Shown: in pieces, positions 8,955-17,731 of the stretch
How the letters are laid out: each line of letters opens with the position of its first letter
Numbering within the stretch: the stretch's first letter is position 1
Assembly: GCF_029637605.1 (NCBI RefSeq)
Contig: NZ_CP121261.1
Coordinates: forward strand, 4,588,001 to 4,652,000
From: Achromobacter spanius
GTDB taxonomy: Bacteria; Pseudomonadota; Gammaproteobacteria; Burkholderiales; Burkholderiaceae_B
Length of the DNA stretch: 64,000 nucleotides
Direction of reading: 5' to 3'
Program-made: the position numbers and the translations under genes
The notes under the pieces: model-generated
What the model was told of the DNA's origin: nothing
Seen by the model: the letters and a program-made list of their open reading frames with translations, nothing else
The model's database searches: none

Positions 8955-10685
8955 TCAGCCTTCCACCACATCCAAGCCTTCACGAGACATGGATTGCAGG
9001 CGGGGCATCAGTCCAAGCAAGTGCTGGCTGTACGGATGTTGCGGATGCTCGAACAGGCTTTCGGTTTCCGCCACTTCCAGCAATTCCCCGTACCGCATCA
9101 CGCCGACGCGGTCGCACATCTGGCGGATCACCGGCAGGTCGTGGCTGATGAACAGCATGGTCAGGCCCAGCTCTTCCTGCAGGTCTTTCAGCAGGTTCAA
9201 AATCTGCGCCTGAATCGATACGTCCAGCGCCGACGTGGGTTCGTCGCAGATCAAGAAGCGCGGGCGAGTGGCCAGCGCGCGGGCGATGCAGATGCGCTGG
9301 CGCTGGCCGCCTGAAAATTCATGCGGGAAGCGTTCGGCGGCACGGTCGCCCAGGCCCACGACGTCAAGCAGGTTGGCGACGATACGGCGCGCTTCGGCCT
9401 CGGATGCCGCCAATTTATGGAAGCGGATCGGTTCGGCGATGATGTCCAGTACGCGCATGCGCGGGTTCAGCGACGAGAACGGATCCTGGAAAATCATCTG
9501 GATCTGCCGCCGGAACGGATTCATCTGCTTTTCGCCTTTCAGCGCGGTCAGGTCCGTGCCGCCGAACGTCACCGAGCCTTCCGACGGGGTGTACAGGCCG
9601 GATATCAGCCGCGCGACCGTGGACTTGCCCGAGCCGGATTCGCCCACCAGCCCGAATACCTCGCCTTCGCCTATGGAGAAGTTGACGCGCTTGACCGCGT
9701 CCAGCGTGCGCTGATTGCGTTTGAACAGCGCGCTCTTGAGCACGAAGCGCATCGACAGATCGCGCACCTGCACCAGCGGGCCGTCCGTCTGCGCGCCGAA
9801 GTCGCGCCGCTGGCCCAGCCAGTGCGTGGCCAGGTCCAGCGGTTGCGACGGCGTCTTGACGTCTTCGATGTAGGTGACCAGCGGAAAGCGCTTGAGCTTG
9901 ATGTCCGGACGCGGCACGGCGGAGATCAGGCTGCGTGTGTAGGGGTGGTCGGGGTCGCCCAGGATCTTGGTGGTGGGGCCTTGCTCAACAAGCTTGCCGC
10001 GATACAGCACCGCCACGCGGTCGGTCACGTCCGCAATCACGCCCATGTCGTGCGTGATGATGATCATGCCCACCTGCTGTTCGCGGCACAGCTTCTTCAG
10101 CAGCTCCAGGATCTGCGCCTGGATGGACACGTCCAGCGCGGTCGTGGGTTCGTCGGCAATGATGACTTCGGGTTCGCAGCACAGCGCCAAGGCAATCACC
10201 ACGCGTTGGCGCATGCCACCCGAAAACTGGTGGGGGTATTGCTTGACGCGCAGTTCCGGCTGGTCGATGCCCACTTGCACCAGCAGTTGCACCGCGCGCG
10301 TCTTGGCTTCGGCTTGCGTCAGGTTCAGGTGGACCTGCATGGTTTCCACCAACTGGCTTTCCACCGTTTGCAGCGGGTCCAGGGACGTCAGCGGATCCTG
10401 GAAGATCATGCCGATGCGGCGTCCGCGCACCTTGCGCTTTTGCGCGGGCGTCAGCGTGTCGATGCGTTCGCCGTTCAGCAGCACCGAGCCGCCCGCTAGG
10501 CGCCCGGGCGCTTCCAGCAAGCCGATCACCGCATTGCCGATGGTGGACTTGCCGGCGCCGGATTCGCCCACCACGCCCAGGATCTCGCCCTTTTCCAGAG
10601 CCAGCGATACGCCGTCCACCGCCACCATCGTGCCGCGGCGGCTGGGGAATTCGATGCGGATGTCTTCTATGTTCAACAGGGCCAT
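8955..10685 (-). CDS. Fused double ATP-binding subunit of a dipeptide/oligopeptide ABC importer
   Basis: A 576-residue protein with two complete ABC domains in one chain, the arrangement seen in GsiA and in DppD-DppF fusions. Domain 1 has Walker A GESGAGKST (40-48), signature FSGGMRQRV and Walker B VIIADEPT. Domain 2, starting near residue 315, has GESGSGKST, FSGGQRQRI and LICDEPT. Each domain ends with the Cys-poor peptide-importer C-terminal extension (DHPYTRSLISAVP and QHPYSQHLLGLMP). It would energise the two permeases just upstream. The ATG at 10685 gives MALLNIEDIRIEF and has GAGGA five bases upstream; an ATG 16 codons earlier would overlap the preceding gene. Confidence 0.93.
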   Translation of the reverse strand: MALLNIEDIRIEFPSRRGTMVAVDGVSLALEKGEILGVVGESGAGKSTIGNAVIGLLEAPGRLAGGSVLLNGERIDTLTPAQKRKVRGRRIGMIFQDPLTSLDPLQTVESQLVETMQVHLNLTQAEAKTRAVQLLVQVGIDQPELRVKQYPHQFSGGMRQRVVIALALCCEPEVIIADEPTTALDVSIQAQILELLKKLCREQQVGMIIITHDMGVIADVTDRVAVLYRGKLVEQGPTTKILGDPDHPYTRSLISAVPRPDIKLKRFPLVTYIEDVKTPSQPLDLATHWLGQRRDFGAQTDGPLVQVRDLSMRFVLKSALFKRNQRTLDAVKRVNFSIGEGEVFGLVGESGSGKSTVARLISGLYTPSEGSVTFGGTDLTALKGEKQMNPFRRQIQMIFQDPFSSLNPRMRVLDIIAEPIRFHKLAASEAEARRIVANLLDVVGLGDRAAERFPHEFSGGQRQRICIARALATRPRFLICDEPTSALDVSIQAQILNLLKDLQEELGLTMLFISHDLPVIRQMCDRVGVMRYGELLEVAETESLFEHPQHPYSQHLLGLMPRLQSMSREGLDVVEG

Positions 10686-10692
10686 GACGTCC

Positions 10693-11619
10693 TCAGCGCA
10701 GCTTGGGGTTGAGCGCGTCGCGCAGCCAGTCACCCAGCAGGTTGACCGACAGCACCAGCGCTACCAGCGCAATGCCGGGGAATATCGAAATCCACCACAT
10801 GCCCGAGAACAGGTAGCTGTTGCCGATGCGTATCAGCGTGCCGAGCGACGGCGCCGTGGGCGGCACCCCCACGCCCAGGAACGACAGCGTGGCTTCGGTG
10901 ATGATGGCGATCGCCAGATGGATGGTGGCAATGACCAGCACCGGCCCCATGACGTTGGGCAGAATGTGGCGGCGCAGGATGGTGATGGGGCCAATGCCGA
11001 TCAGCTTGGCCGCCTGCACGTATTCCTTGTTGCGTTCGACCAGCGTGGAGCCGCGCACGGTGCGCGCGTACTGCACCCAGCCCGAGATGCCGATGGCGAA
11101 GATCAGCACGTACAGGGCCAGTTGGTCGTGCATGTCGCGCGGCAATACGCCGCGCGCAACGCCGTCGATCAGCAGCGCCACCAGGATGGCGGGAAACGAC
11201 AGTTGCACGTCCGCGATACGCATGATGAAGCTGTCGACGCGGCCGCCGGCGTAGCCGCTGATGAGGCCGAGCGTGACGCCCAGCACCATCGAGAACATCA
11301 CCGACGCGAAGCCCACCAGCAAAGACACGCGCGATCCATACAGCACGGCGGAAAGTATGTCGCGGCCCTGGTCGTCGGTGCCCAGCAGGAAGGCGGGGCT
11401 GCCACCCTCTTCCCAGGCGGGCGGCGTGTTGGCGTCCATGATGCTCAAGGAAGCCAGGTCAAAGGGGTTGTGCGGCGCGATGATGGGCGCGAACAAGGCG
11501 CCCAGCAGAATGGCCAGCGTCACGATCGCGGCGATGATGGCGCCGGGCGAACGCTTGAAGCTGTGCCAGATGTCGCTGTCGGCCGCGCGGGCAAACATGG
11601 GAGCGATGCGAGCAATCAT
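10693..11619 (-). CDS. Dipeptide ABC transporter permease, DppC type
   Basis: A 308-residue inner-membrane permease of the DppC/OppC class. It has the N-terminal OppC region (SFKRSPGAIIAAIVTLAILLGALFAPIIAPHNPFDL) and a BPD_transp_1 domain with the EAA-like loop (EYVQAAKLIGIGPITILRRHILPNVMGPVLV). About six transmembrane helices are expected. The ATG at 11619 (MIARIAPMF) has AAGGA at a good distance. It lies 10 bases after the stop of the DppB-type gene and 7 bases before the ATPase gene, consistent with one operon. Confidence 0.93.
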   Translation of the reverse strand: MIARIAPMFARAADSDIWHSFKRSPGAIIAAIVTLAILLGALFAPIIAPHNPFDLASLSIMDANTPPAWEEGGSPAFLLGTDDQGRDILSAVLYGSRVSLLVGFASVMFSMVLGVTLGLISGYAGGRVDSFIMRIADVQLSFPAILVALLIDGVARGVLPRDMHDQLALYVLIFAIGISGWVQYARTVRGSTLVERNKEYVQAAKLIGIGPITILRRHILPNVMGPVLVIATIHLAIAIITEATLSFLGVGVPPTAPSLGTLIRIGNSYLFSGMWWISIFPGIALVALVLSVNLLGDWLRDALNPKLR

Positions 11620-11629
11620 GTTGATTCCT

Positions 11630-12601
11630 TTACTTGCTCTGCACACGCAGACGCGGGTCCACGGCGAAGTACAGCAGGTCGACGACCAGGTTGATGACCA
11701 CGAACATGAAGGCGATCAGCACCAGGTACGCCGCCATGACGGGGATGTCGACCATGCTGATTGCCTGGATGAACAAGAGGCCCATGCCGGGCCACTGGAA
11801 CACGGTTTCGGTGATGATGGCGAAGGCGATGATGGAGCCCAGTTGCAGGCCCGTGATGGTGATGACGGGCACCATCGTGTTCTTCAGCGCGTGGCGGAAA
11901 TTGATCAGCCGTTCCGGCAGGCCGCGGGCGCGCGCGAACTTGATGAAGTCGGCGCGCAGCACTTCCAGCATCTCGGCGCGCACCAGGCGCATGATCAAGG
12001 TCATCTGGAACAGCGCCAGCGTGATGGCGGGCATGATGAGCGCCAGCCATCCGGATTTGGTCAGGAAGCCCGTGGTCCACCATCCCAGGCTGACCACGTC
12101 GCCGCGCCCAAAGCTGGGCAGCCATCGAAGCTGCACGCCGAATACCAGGATAAGCAGGATGCCGATCAGGAACGTGGGCAGCGAGATCCCTGCCAAGGAC
12201 AGCGCCATGAAGGCCTTGGACAGGATGCCGTGACGCCTGAGTGCCGTGTAGATGCCCATGGGAATGCCCAGTGCCAGGGCCATTACGGCGGAGACGAACG
12301 ACAGTTCCAGCGTGGCGGGCATGCGCTCTTCAAGCAGCTCGCTGACGGGCCGGCGCTGCCGGTATGAAATACCGAAGTCGCCCTGCACGGCGTTGCCGAC
12401 GAAGCGCGCGAACTGCACCACGAAGGGGTCGTCCAGGCCCAGGCGCACGCGCAATTCCGCGCGTTGTTCGGGCGTGGTGTCCTGGCCGACCATGCTGGCG
12501 ATGGGATCGCCTACGTAGCGGAACATGGAGAACGCGATCAGCGCCACCGTCAACATCACCAGCACCGACTGGATAAGCCGTTGCGCAATAAAGGAAAGCA
12601 T
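11630..12601 (-). CDS. Dipeptide ABC transporter permease, DppB type
   Basis: A 323-residue inner-membrane permease of the DppB/OppB class, partner of the next gene. It begins with the family N-terminus MLSFIAQRLIQSVLVMLTVALIAFSMFRYVGDP, followed by the periplasmic segment QRAELRVRLGLDDPFVVQFARFV and the core permease domain with FIKFARARGLPERLINFRHALKNTMVPVITITGLQLG. The C-terminus FVVINLVVDLLYFAVDPRLR is typical of the class. It lies between the binding-protein gene and the DppC-type gene, in the usual operon order. Confidence 0.93.
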   Translation of the reverse strand: MLSFIAQRLIQSVLVMLTVALIAFSMFRYVGDPIASMVGQDTTPEQRAELRVRLGLDDPFVVQFARFVGNAVQGDFGISYRQRRPVSELLEERMPATLELSFVSAVMALALGIPMGIYTALRRHGILSKAFMALSLAGISLPTFLIGILLILVFGVQLRWLPSFGRGDVVSLGWWTTGFLTKSGWLALIMPAITLALFQMTLIMRLVRAEMLEVLRADFIKFARARGLPERLINFRHALKNTMVPVITITGLQLGSIIAFAIITETVFQWPGMGLLFIQAISMVDIPVMAAYLVLIAFMFVVINLVVDLLYFAVDPRLRVQSK

Positions 12602-12737
12602 TATCAGTTGCCCTCGTTTGCAGATAACGCCGGGCCGCGCTTGCCATGAAAAGCCGAAAAGCGGGGCTGGGCCGGGCGCGCCCGGATGGCTTGCGCCATC
12701 CGGGGCTCAGGTCGTCAAAGGATTACGACAAGAGGGG

Positions 12738-14354
12738 TTACGGCAACACCACGTCGCGCAGATCAAGCACGTCGTCGGCGCGCTGGATGACCTTGATGTT
12801 GTCCTTCACGCCCCAGGACATCGGCTGCTGGTGCAGCGGCAGGTAGCCGAAGTCCTTGCGCACGATCTCGAAGGCTTCCGTGATCATGGCGTTGCGCTTG
12901 GTCTGATCGGTTTCAACGCCGACCTTGTTGGTCAGGTCGTCCACCTTCTTGTTGCAGTAGCCACCCAGGTTGAACTGGCCGGCGGCGGTCTTGGCGTCGC
13001 GGCAGGCCGCGAGGTTCAGCAGCACGTTGTGCGCGTCGGTGGAGCTGGGCGTCCAACCCAGCATGTACATGCTGGTCTGGTTGCCGGCTTGCAGCAGGAT
13101 CTTGCCGAAGTACTTGGACTTGGTCTGCGCCAGCAGGTTGATCTTGATGCCCACGCGCGCCAGCATGCCGGCGACCGCCTGGCAGATCTTTTCGTCGTTG
13201 ACGTAGCGGTCGTTCGGGCAGTCCATCGTGACGGTGAAGCCCTTCGGATAGCCCGCTTCGGCCAGGAGCTTCTTGGCGCGTTCGGGGTCGGGCTTGAACG
13301 GCGCGCCGTAGGAGTCCGAGTAGCCGTTGATGGCGGTGGCCACCAGCGAACCCAGCGGCTTGGCCGCGCCGCGCATGATCTTTTCGTTGATGGCCTTGGT
13401 GTCCACGGCCAGCACGACGGCTTCGCGCACCTTGGCGTCCTTGAACGGGTTCTTGCCCTTGACGTCCGAGAACAGCAGTTCGTCGCGGTGCTGATCCATG
13501 CCGATGAAGATGGCGCGCGCCTCGGGCGCGGTCAGCGGCTTCACGCCCTTGGCGTCTTCAATGCGCTTCCAGTCTTGCACCGGCACCGGTTGCACCAGGT
13601 CCATTTCACCGGAGATCAACGCGGCGACGCGCGTAGCTTCCTGCGTGATGGGCTGGAAGATGACTTCGTCGACGTTGGTCTTGATGTTCTTGTTCCAGTA
13701 GCCGTCGTAGCGCTTGAGCACCGTCTTCACATCCGGCTGACGCGACACCAGCATGAAGGGGCCGGTGCCATTGGCGTTCAGGTTGGCGTAATTGCCCTGG
13801 TTGTCGCCCTTGACGTTGGTGGCTTCGGTGGTGTTGTGCTTTTCCGCCCACGTCTTGCTCATGATGTACAGGAACACCCATTCGCGCGGCAGGATGGGGT
13901 TGGGCGTGGGGGTCGTGACTTCAATGGTGAAGTCGTCGATCTTCTTGATGTCGGAAGCCTTGGCGCCGTAGCCCTTCATGTCGGACCCGGGGGTCAGGCT
14001 GCGCTTCCAGGAGAAGATGACGTCGTCGGCGGTGAACGGCGAGCCGTCGTGGAACTTGACCCCTTTGCGCAGCTTGAACACCCACTTGGTGGGCTCCGGG
14101 TTTTCCCAGCTTTCGGCCAGCAGGGGCGTCAATTTCAGGTCGCCGTCATAGCCGGCCAGCGTTTCGTAGATGTTGCCCTGGAAGCCCAGCGTGAACGTTT
14201 CGTTCAAGGCCATCGGGTCCATCGACGTGGCATCGCCTTGATACGCCCAGTGGAACGTCTTGGCGGACACGCCGGCGCTGAACGCCAGCGATGCGGCAAT
14301 GGTGGCCGCCAGCGCAGCTTGCTTTAGGTGGGGAAAAGTACGCATAGCCCTCAT
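12738..14354 (-). CDS. Periplasmic dipeptide/oligopeptide-binding protein (SBP family 5)
   Basis: A 538-residue solute-binding protein of the DppA/OppA class (SBP_bac_5). It has a signal peptide (TFPHLKQAALAATIAASLAFSAGVSA, cleavage expected before KTFHW), then the family landmarks YETLAGYDGDLKLTPLLAESWE and FKLRKGVKFHDGSPFTADDVIFSWKR. The C-terminal lobe includes MYMLGWTPSSTDAHNVLLNL. It is the first gene of the operon and would deliver substrate to the DppB/DppC-type pair. Two ATGs are possible, 14354 and 14345; GAGG sits close to the second, so the mature protein is unaffected but the true start is uncertain. A good sigma-70 promoter lies 244 bases upstream. Confidence 0.93.
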   Translation of the reverse strand: MRAMRTFPHLKQAALAATIAASLAFSAGVSAKTFHWAYQGDATSMDPMALNETFTLGFQGNIYETLAGYDGDLKLTPLLAESWENPEPTKWVFKLRKGVKFHDGSPFTADDVIFSWKRSLTPGSDMKGYGAKASDIKKIDDFTIEVTTPTPNPILPREWVFLYIMSKTWAEKHNTTEATNVKGDNQGNYANLNANGTGPFMLVSRQPDVKTVLKRYDGYWNKNIKTNVDEVIFQPITQEATRVAALISGEMDLVQPVPVQDWKRIEDAKGVKPLTAPEARAIFIGMDQHRDELLFSDVKGKNPFKDAKVREAVVLAVDTKAINEKIMRGAAKPLGSLVATAINGYSDSYGAPFKPDPERAKKLLAEAGYPKGFTVTMDCPNDRYVNDEKICQAVAGMLARVGIKINLLAQTKSKYFGKILLQAGNQTSMYMLGWTPSSTDAHNVLLNLAACRDAKTAAGQFNLGGYCNKKVDDLTNKVGVETDQTKRNAMITEAFEIVRKDFGYLPLHQQPMSWGVKDNIKVIQRADDVLDLRDVVLP

Positions 14355-14689
14355 GCTCCGTGTGGTGCGCGGATCGCGCGACAGAAGTGACAGAGCCCCG
14401 GCCCCAACGGGGTCCAGGGCATGGCGTTGCTGCTTACTGCGAAGGAAGGTGCGGGGTTGAGCGGCGCGCGGCGCGAACTGCGCACAGGCCGTGGAGGGCG
14501 ATGCCGGGCATCACTGCAGAGGACTTCGACTTCACGATAGATCCAACCCCTTTTGATTGTCACGGCCGGGACGAGCCCGCGCCAATGCAGATCGAATCTT
14601 ATAGACCCATTCGTTTAAGCGTCAATCGGTTTGGATTGGGGTTAGCCCGTGCTTGCCGTCTGCCTTGAATGGTGCAGGTTGGCGGCCTT
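14355..14689. other. Intergenic region upstream of the dipeptide operon
   Basis: This 335-base stretch between the binding-protein gene and the DUF3482 gene holds no credible gene. It contains a minus-strand promoter at 14598-14625 and therefore a long untranslated leader of about 235 bases for the transport operon. No riboswitch class was recognised in the leader. Confidence 0.5.
14598..14625 (-). promoter_or_regulatory. Sigma-70 promoter for the dipeptide transport operon
   Basis: On the minus strand TTGACG (14625-14620) and TATAAG (14603-14598) are separated by 16 bases. Five of six bases match consensus in each box. Transcription would start near 14591. Confidence 0.6.
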
Positions 14690-16078
14690 TCATGCGGTGT
14701 TGGCGGGGCCGGCAGCAAGGGCGCGCGCCAGTTCCTGAACGATGCGTTTGCGGCGGTCGCTGTCTTCATGATGCTTGCCCAGTGCTGACCATTCGGGGCG
14801 GCTGCGTGCTTCTTTCAGCGCGTCGGGCAAAGGCCCCTTTTTCCAGGCGTCGTCATCCGGCAGGGTGAGCTTCAAGGGTTCGCGCGCGGCGTGGCCGCGG
14901 CGTTCCAGCGCGTCGATCAAGTGGCGTTGGCGCAAGGCAAGCAAGCGCAGCACGGCATCGTCGACACTGATCTCGCGCCAGCCGCGCAGCTTGCCCGCGA
15001 CACGCTTGCCCAGCTTTTCCACGCCCTGCCACAAGCCGCCCGCCGCCGCGCCGACCAACATGCCGGTGCCCAGGCTCAGGCCCGCGCTGAACAGGTCCAC
15101 CGCCGCACCGGCCATGGCGCCGGCGGCGGCGCCCATGCCCATCTGCACACCCATGTCCTTGAGCGCCTGCGGATGGAAGAGGTCCATGCCCCAGCGTTCG
15201 CCTTGCAGCGGCAGCGCGTCATCGCTGAAGTCGGACGCGCGGAAGTTGTAGAGCGCCAGCAAGGCGTTCACGCAAGCCTGTTCGCGTTGGCGCACGTGGT
15301 CGCGCAACTGGTTTGACGCGGCGGCCAGCGCGACGTCGTCGCTGGGGCTGGTGAGATGCAGCGCCGCGACGTCGATAAGCAGATCGGCCAGTAGTTCGTA
15401 GGCGGCGGCGTGGCGTTCGCGGCGCTGCGTGGACAGGCTGTCGGCCAGGCGCGCCAGTGCGCCGGCGTGGCGGTCCAGCAGCACGCCCAGCTTGGCGTAG
15501 AGCTGCTGTTCGCCATCCAGCGGCGGCGCCACGGTGTCGAACTCCACCACGGCATGCAGGCCCAGCCGCGCCATGGCGTCGCGCCATTCGTCGGCGCGGT
15601 GCGCGGGCGCGTTCACGAAATTCAACACGGGCAGCAAGGGGCGGCCGCAGGCGGCAAGAATGGCGAGTTCGTCGCGATGCTTGCCAAGTACAGGGTCGCG
15701 CGCGTCGATCACGTACAGCGCCGCGTCGCACTCCAGCATTTTTGCCAGCACGCGGGCTTCTTGTTCGAAACGGCCATGCGCTTCGGGCGTGTCCAGAAAG
15801 CGGCGGATGCGCGCGGGGCCGTCCAGCCGTTCGTCAGTGGTGCCCAGGCGTTCCAGGTATTCCAGCAGCGCGATGCTGTCTTCCATGCCAGGCGTGTCGA
15901 ACCATTCCAGCACTGCGCGCCCGTCCAGGCGCAGGCGTGCGCCTTCCACGTGGCGGGTGGTGCCGGGGCTGTCGGCGACTTCTCCAAAGCCGGTGTCGCG
16001 CGTCAAGGTACGCAACAGCGAGGTCTTGCCGGTGTTGGTGTGGCCGACCAGGGCGATTTTGATGATGTCCTCAGCCAT
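14690..16078 (-). CDS. DUF3482 GTPase with glycine-zipper segment
   Basis: A 462-residue P-loop GTPase of the DUF3482 group; the cellular role is not established. Walker A is GHTNTGKT (12-19), switch TTRHVEG follows, and G3 is DTPG (61-64). The usual NKxD base-recognition motif is replaced by NFVN (153-156) in LPVLNFVNAP. Residues 311-350 form a Gly/Ala-rich stretch (MGMGAAAGAMAGAAVDLF, GTGMLVGAAAGGLW) that looks like a glycine zipper able to enter membranes, followed by a basic segment KLGKRVAGKLRGW. The start overlaps the stop of the DUF2868 gene by 8 bases (ATGGCTGA), strong evidence for translational coupling and joint function. Confidence 0.8.
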   Translation of the reverse strand: MAEDIIKIALVGHTNTGKTSLLRTLTRDTGFGEVADSPGTTRHVEGARLRLDGRAVLEWFDTPGMEDSIALLEYLERLGTTDERLDGPARIRRFLDTPEAHGRFEQEARVLAKMLECDAALYVIDARDPVLGKHRDELAILAACGRPLLPVLNFVNAPAHRADEWRDAMARLGLHAVVEFDTVAPPLDGEQQLYAKLGVLLDRHAGALARLADSLSTQRRERHAAAYELLADLLIDVAALHLTSPSDDVALAAASNQLRDHVRQREQACVNALLALYNFRASDFSDDALPLQGERWGMDLFHPQALKDMGVQMGMGAAAGAMAGAAVDLFSAGLSLGTGMLVGAAAGGLWQGVEKLGKRVAGKLRGWREISVDDAVLRLLALRQRHLIDALERRGHAAREPLKLTLPDDDAWKKGPLPDALKEARSRPEWSALGKHHEDSDRRKRIVQELARALAAGPANTA

Positions 16079-17507
16079 GGTGGGGCTCCAGCCATGTGAG
16101 CGGCAGCGTGGGCGTTTGCAGGATGGCGTCTGCCGGCAAACCCAACGCCAGCAAGCGTTCGCGCCACAGCGCGGCTCGCGTGGCCGCGCCGTCTTCGACG
16201 GAAGCGATCAGCCAGACGCCGGTGTGGCCCGCATGGGCGGAGAGTTCGGCGATCAGCGACAAGGTGCCGCGGTCTGGGGTTTGGCGCGCGTCGCAGGCGA
16301 TCAGCAAGCGCGATGCCGCGGCTTGGGCCAAGGCGTCGAGCACGCGGTTGCGTTCTTCGCGCGTGTCCAGGTTGCCGGCCATCTGCACGCTGGCGGGCAA
16401 GCCAGTGGGTGGCCAGGCCATGTCGGCGGGCAGTTCCAGTGCCAGCAGCACGGGCTGCCCCGCCAGATCAGGAAGGGATGCGGCCTGCATGCGCGGCTGG
16501 TGCAGCGCGTCGACCGGGCGGTCGATGCCGGTGGATTGCGCGGGCGGCTCCAGGCGGTCGCGCAGTGGCGAGAAGCCGGCAAGCGTGGGGTCGATGCGCA
16601 AGTGGCGCAACGCACGCAGCGTGGCGCCAATGCACAACGCCGCGGCCAGCAGGCGCGGCAAGATGCCGTAGACCACCAGCACGCCGATCAGCCACCACGA
16701 CCATTGCACCTGTGCTTCGGCCGCCAGCGTCTGCGCCCCGTCGCTGGCGCGGATGACGGCGGCATCCGGCATCGGAAAGCCCAGATGCGCGGGCAGCCAG
16801 CCAATGGCCTGGGTCAGCCAGACAAAGGTATCGGGCGCCAGCAGCGTGGTGGCCCAGACGAAGCGGTAACTGGCGGTGGACAGCGCCACCAGCAAGGCCA
16901 CCAGCGCGGCGCACAGCGCGGTCAGCCACAGCAGATGGCTGACCGCGCCAAAGAGCCAGCGCAAGGCGCCCGCGCGGGCCAGCAGGTTCAGAAAGGCTTG
17001 CGGCACCAGCGCGCTGTCGGGGCCGCGCGCCAGCTTGCGGGTGGCCCAGAGCCAGAGCCGGCCCAGCCCGGTTGCGGCGGAGGGCTTGAGCAGAAAGCTG
17101 GCCAGCCACAGCAGGAAGGTCAGGGCGTGCAGACCCAGCAAGGCGCCCAGCGCCCACAGCACGTTCACGGATCGGGTGCCATCGCCCAGCGCGCCCAGGG
17201 CCACGGCAATGCCGGACATCAGGGCCAGCACGAACAGCGCCGCCAGGATGGCCTGGGCGCTGCGGCGCCAGCCATCCACCAGCGGGGCAAGGTTCTCGCG
17301 TTGCGCCAGCAGGTCGGCGCGGGCCAGGATGCGGGACGGCAGATCGGTGTCAAGCTGGCGCACGTGCCGGACCGCGTCCGCATCGTCCAGCGGACCCCAA
17401 TGCGTTTCACGCAGGCGGATGAGTTCGGCCAGCCAATGCGCGCGCAAGGGGCGCTGGGTGGCGGGGCCAGGCGGGGGATCAAAAGCGCGAGAGGTCGAGG
17501 ACGGCAT
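16071..17507 (-). CDS. DUF2868 multi-helix membrane protein
   Basis: A 478-residue membrane protein of the DUF2868 family, function unknown. An N-terminal cytoplasmic region (LAELIRLRETHWGPLDDADAVRHVRQLDTDLPSRILARADLLA) is followed by clustered hydrophobic helices between about residues 85 and 330 and a C-terminal soluble domain with LLALELPADMAWPP and LIACDARQTPDRGTLSLIAEL. It directly precedes and overlaps the DUF3482 GTPase gene, and the two families commonly occur together. The frame is open for another 51 codons upstream, but that part is Arg/Pro-rich and unlike protein; the ATG at 17507 is preferred although no clear ribosome site precedes it. Confidence 0.75.
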   Translation of the reverse strand: MPSSTSRAFDPPPGPATQRPLRAHWLAELIRLRETHWGPLDDADAVRHVRQLDTDLPSRILARADLLAQRENLAPLVDGWRRSAQAILAALFVLALMSGIAVALGALGDGTRSVNVLWALGALLGLHALTFLLWLASFLLKPSAATGLGRLWLWATRKLARGPDSALVPQAFLNLLARAGALRWLFGAVSHLLWLTALCAALVALLVALSTASYRFVWATTLLAPDTFVWLTQAIGWLPAHLGFPMPDAAVIRASDGAQTLAAEAQVQWSWWLIGVLVVYGILPRLLAAALCIGATLRALRHLRIDPTLAGFSPLRDRLEPPAQSTGIDRPVDALHQPRMQAASLPDLAGQPVLLALELPADMAWPPTGLPASVQMAGNLDTREERNRVLDALAQAAASRLLIACDARQTPDRGTLSLIAELSAHAGHTGVWLIASVEDGAATRAALWRERLLALGLPADAILQTPTLPLTWLEPHHG

Positions 17508-17731
17508 CGCGTCGGTAGGCAGCGCGGTCGGACCGCGGCGTGAGGCCGCAAAGGGCGATGCGCCATTGTAGACCGGGCGGATTCGCCGACGGGGGCGGAA
17601 AGCGGTGCGGAAAGTGGGGCAGACAGCGGTCAGATAGCGGTCAGGCGGTGGGCTACACATTGGGGCCGGACAGCGAGCCAGACAGCGGGCTACTCATCGG
17701 ACCCGGCAGCGAAATCGGAGACCGGCCGCGA

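Noticed and set aside
12525..14327. 600-codon open frame on the plus strand
   Set aside because: Antisense to the binding-protein gene, which has a signal peptide and family motifs; the antisense product has none.
15534..17543. 669-codon open frame on the plus strand
   Set aside because: Antisense to the DUF2868/DUF3482 pair; it is repetitive in Gln, Arg and Gly and resembles no protein.
17508..17731. Short direct repeats (AGCGGTCAG, CAGACAGCGG) between DUF2868 and AraC genes
   Set aside because: Copies are short and imperfect, with no regular spacing; likely simple sequence drift.
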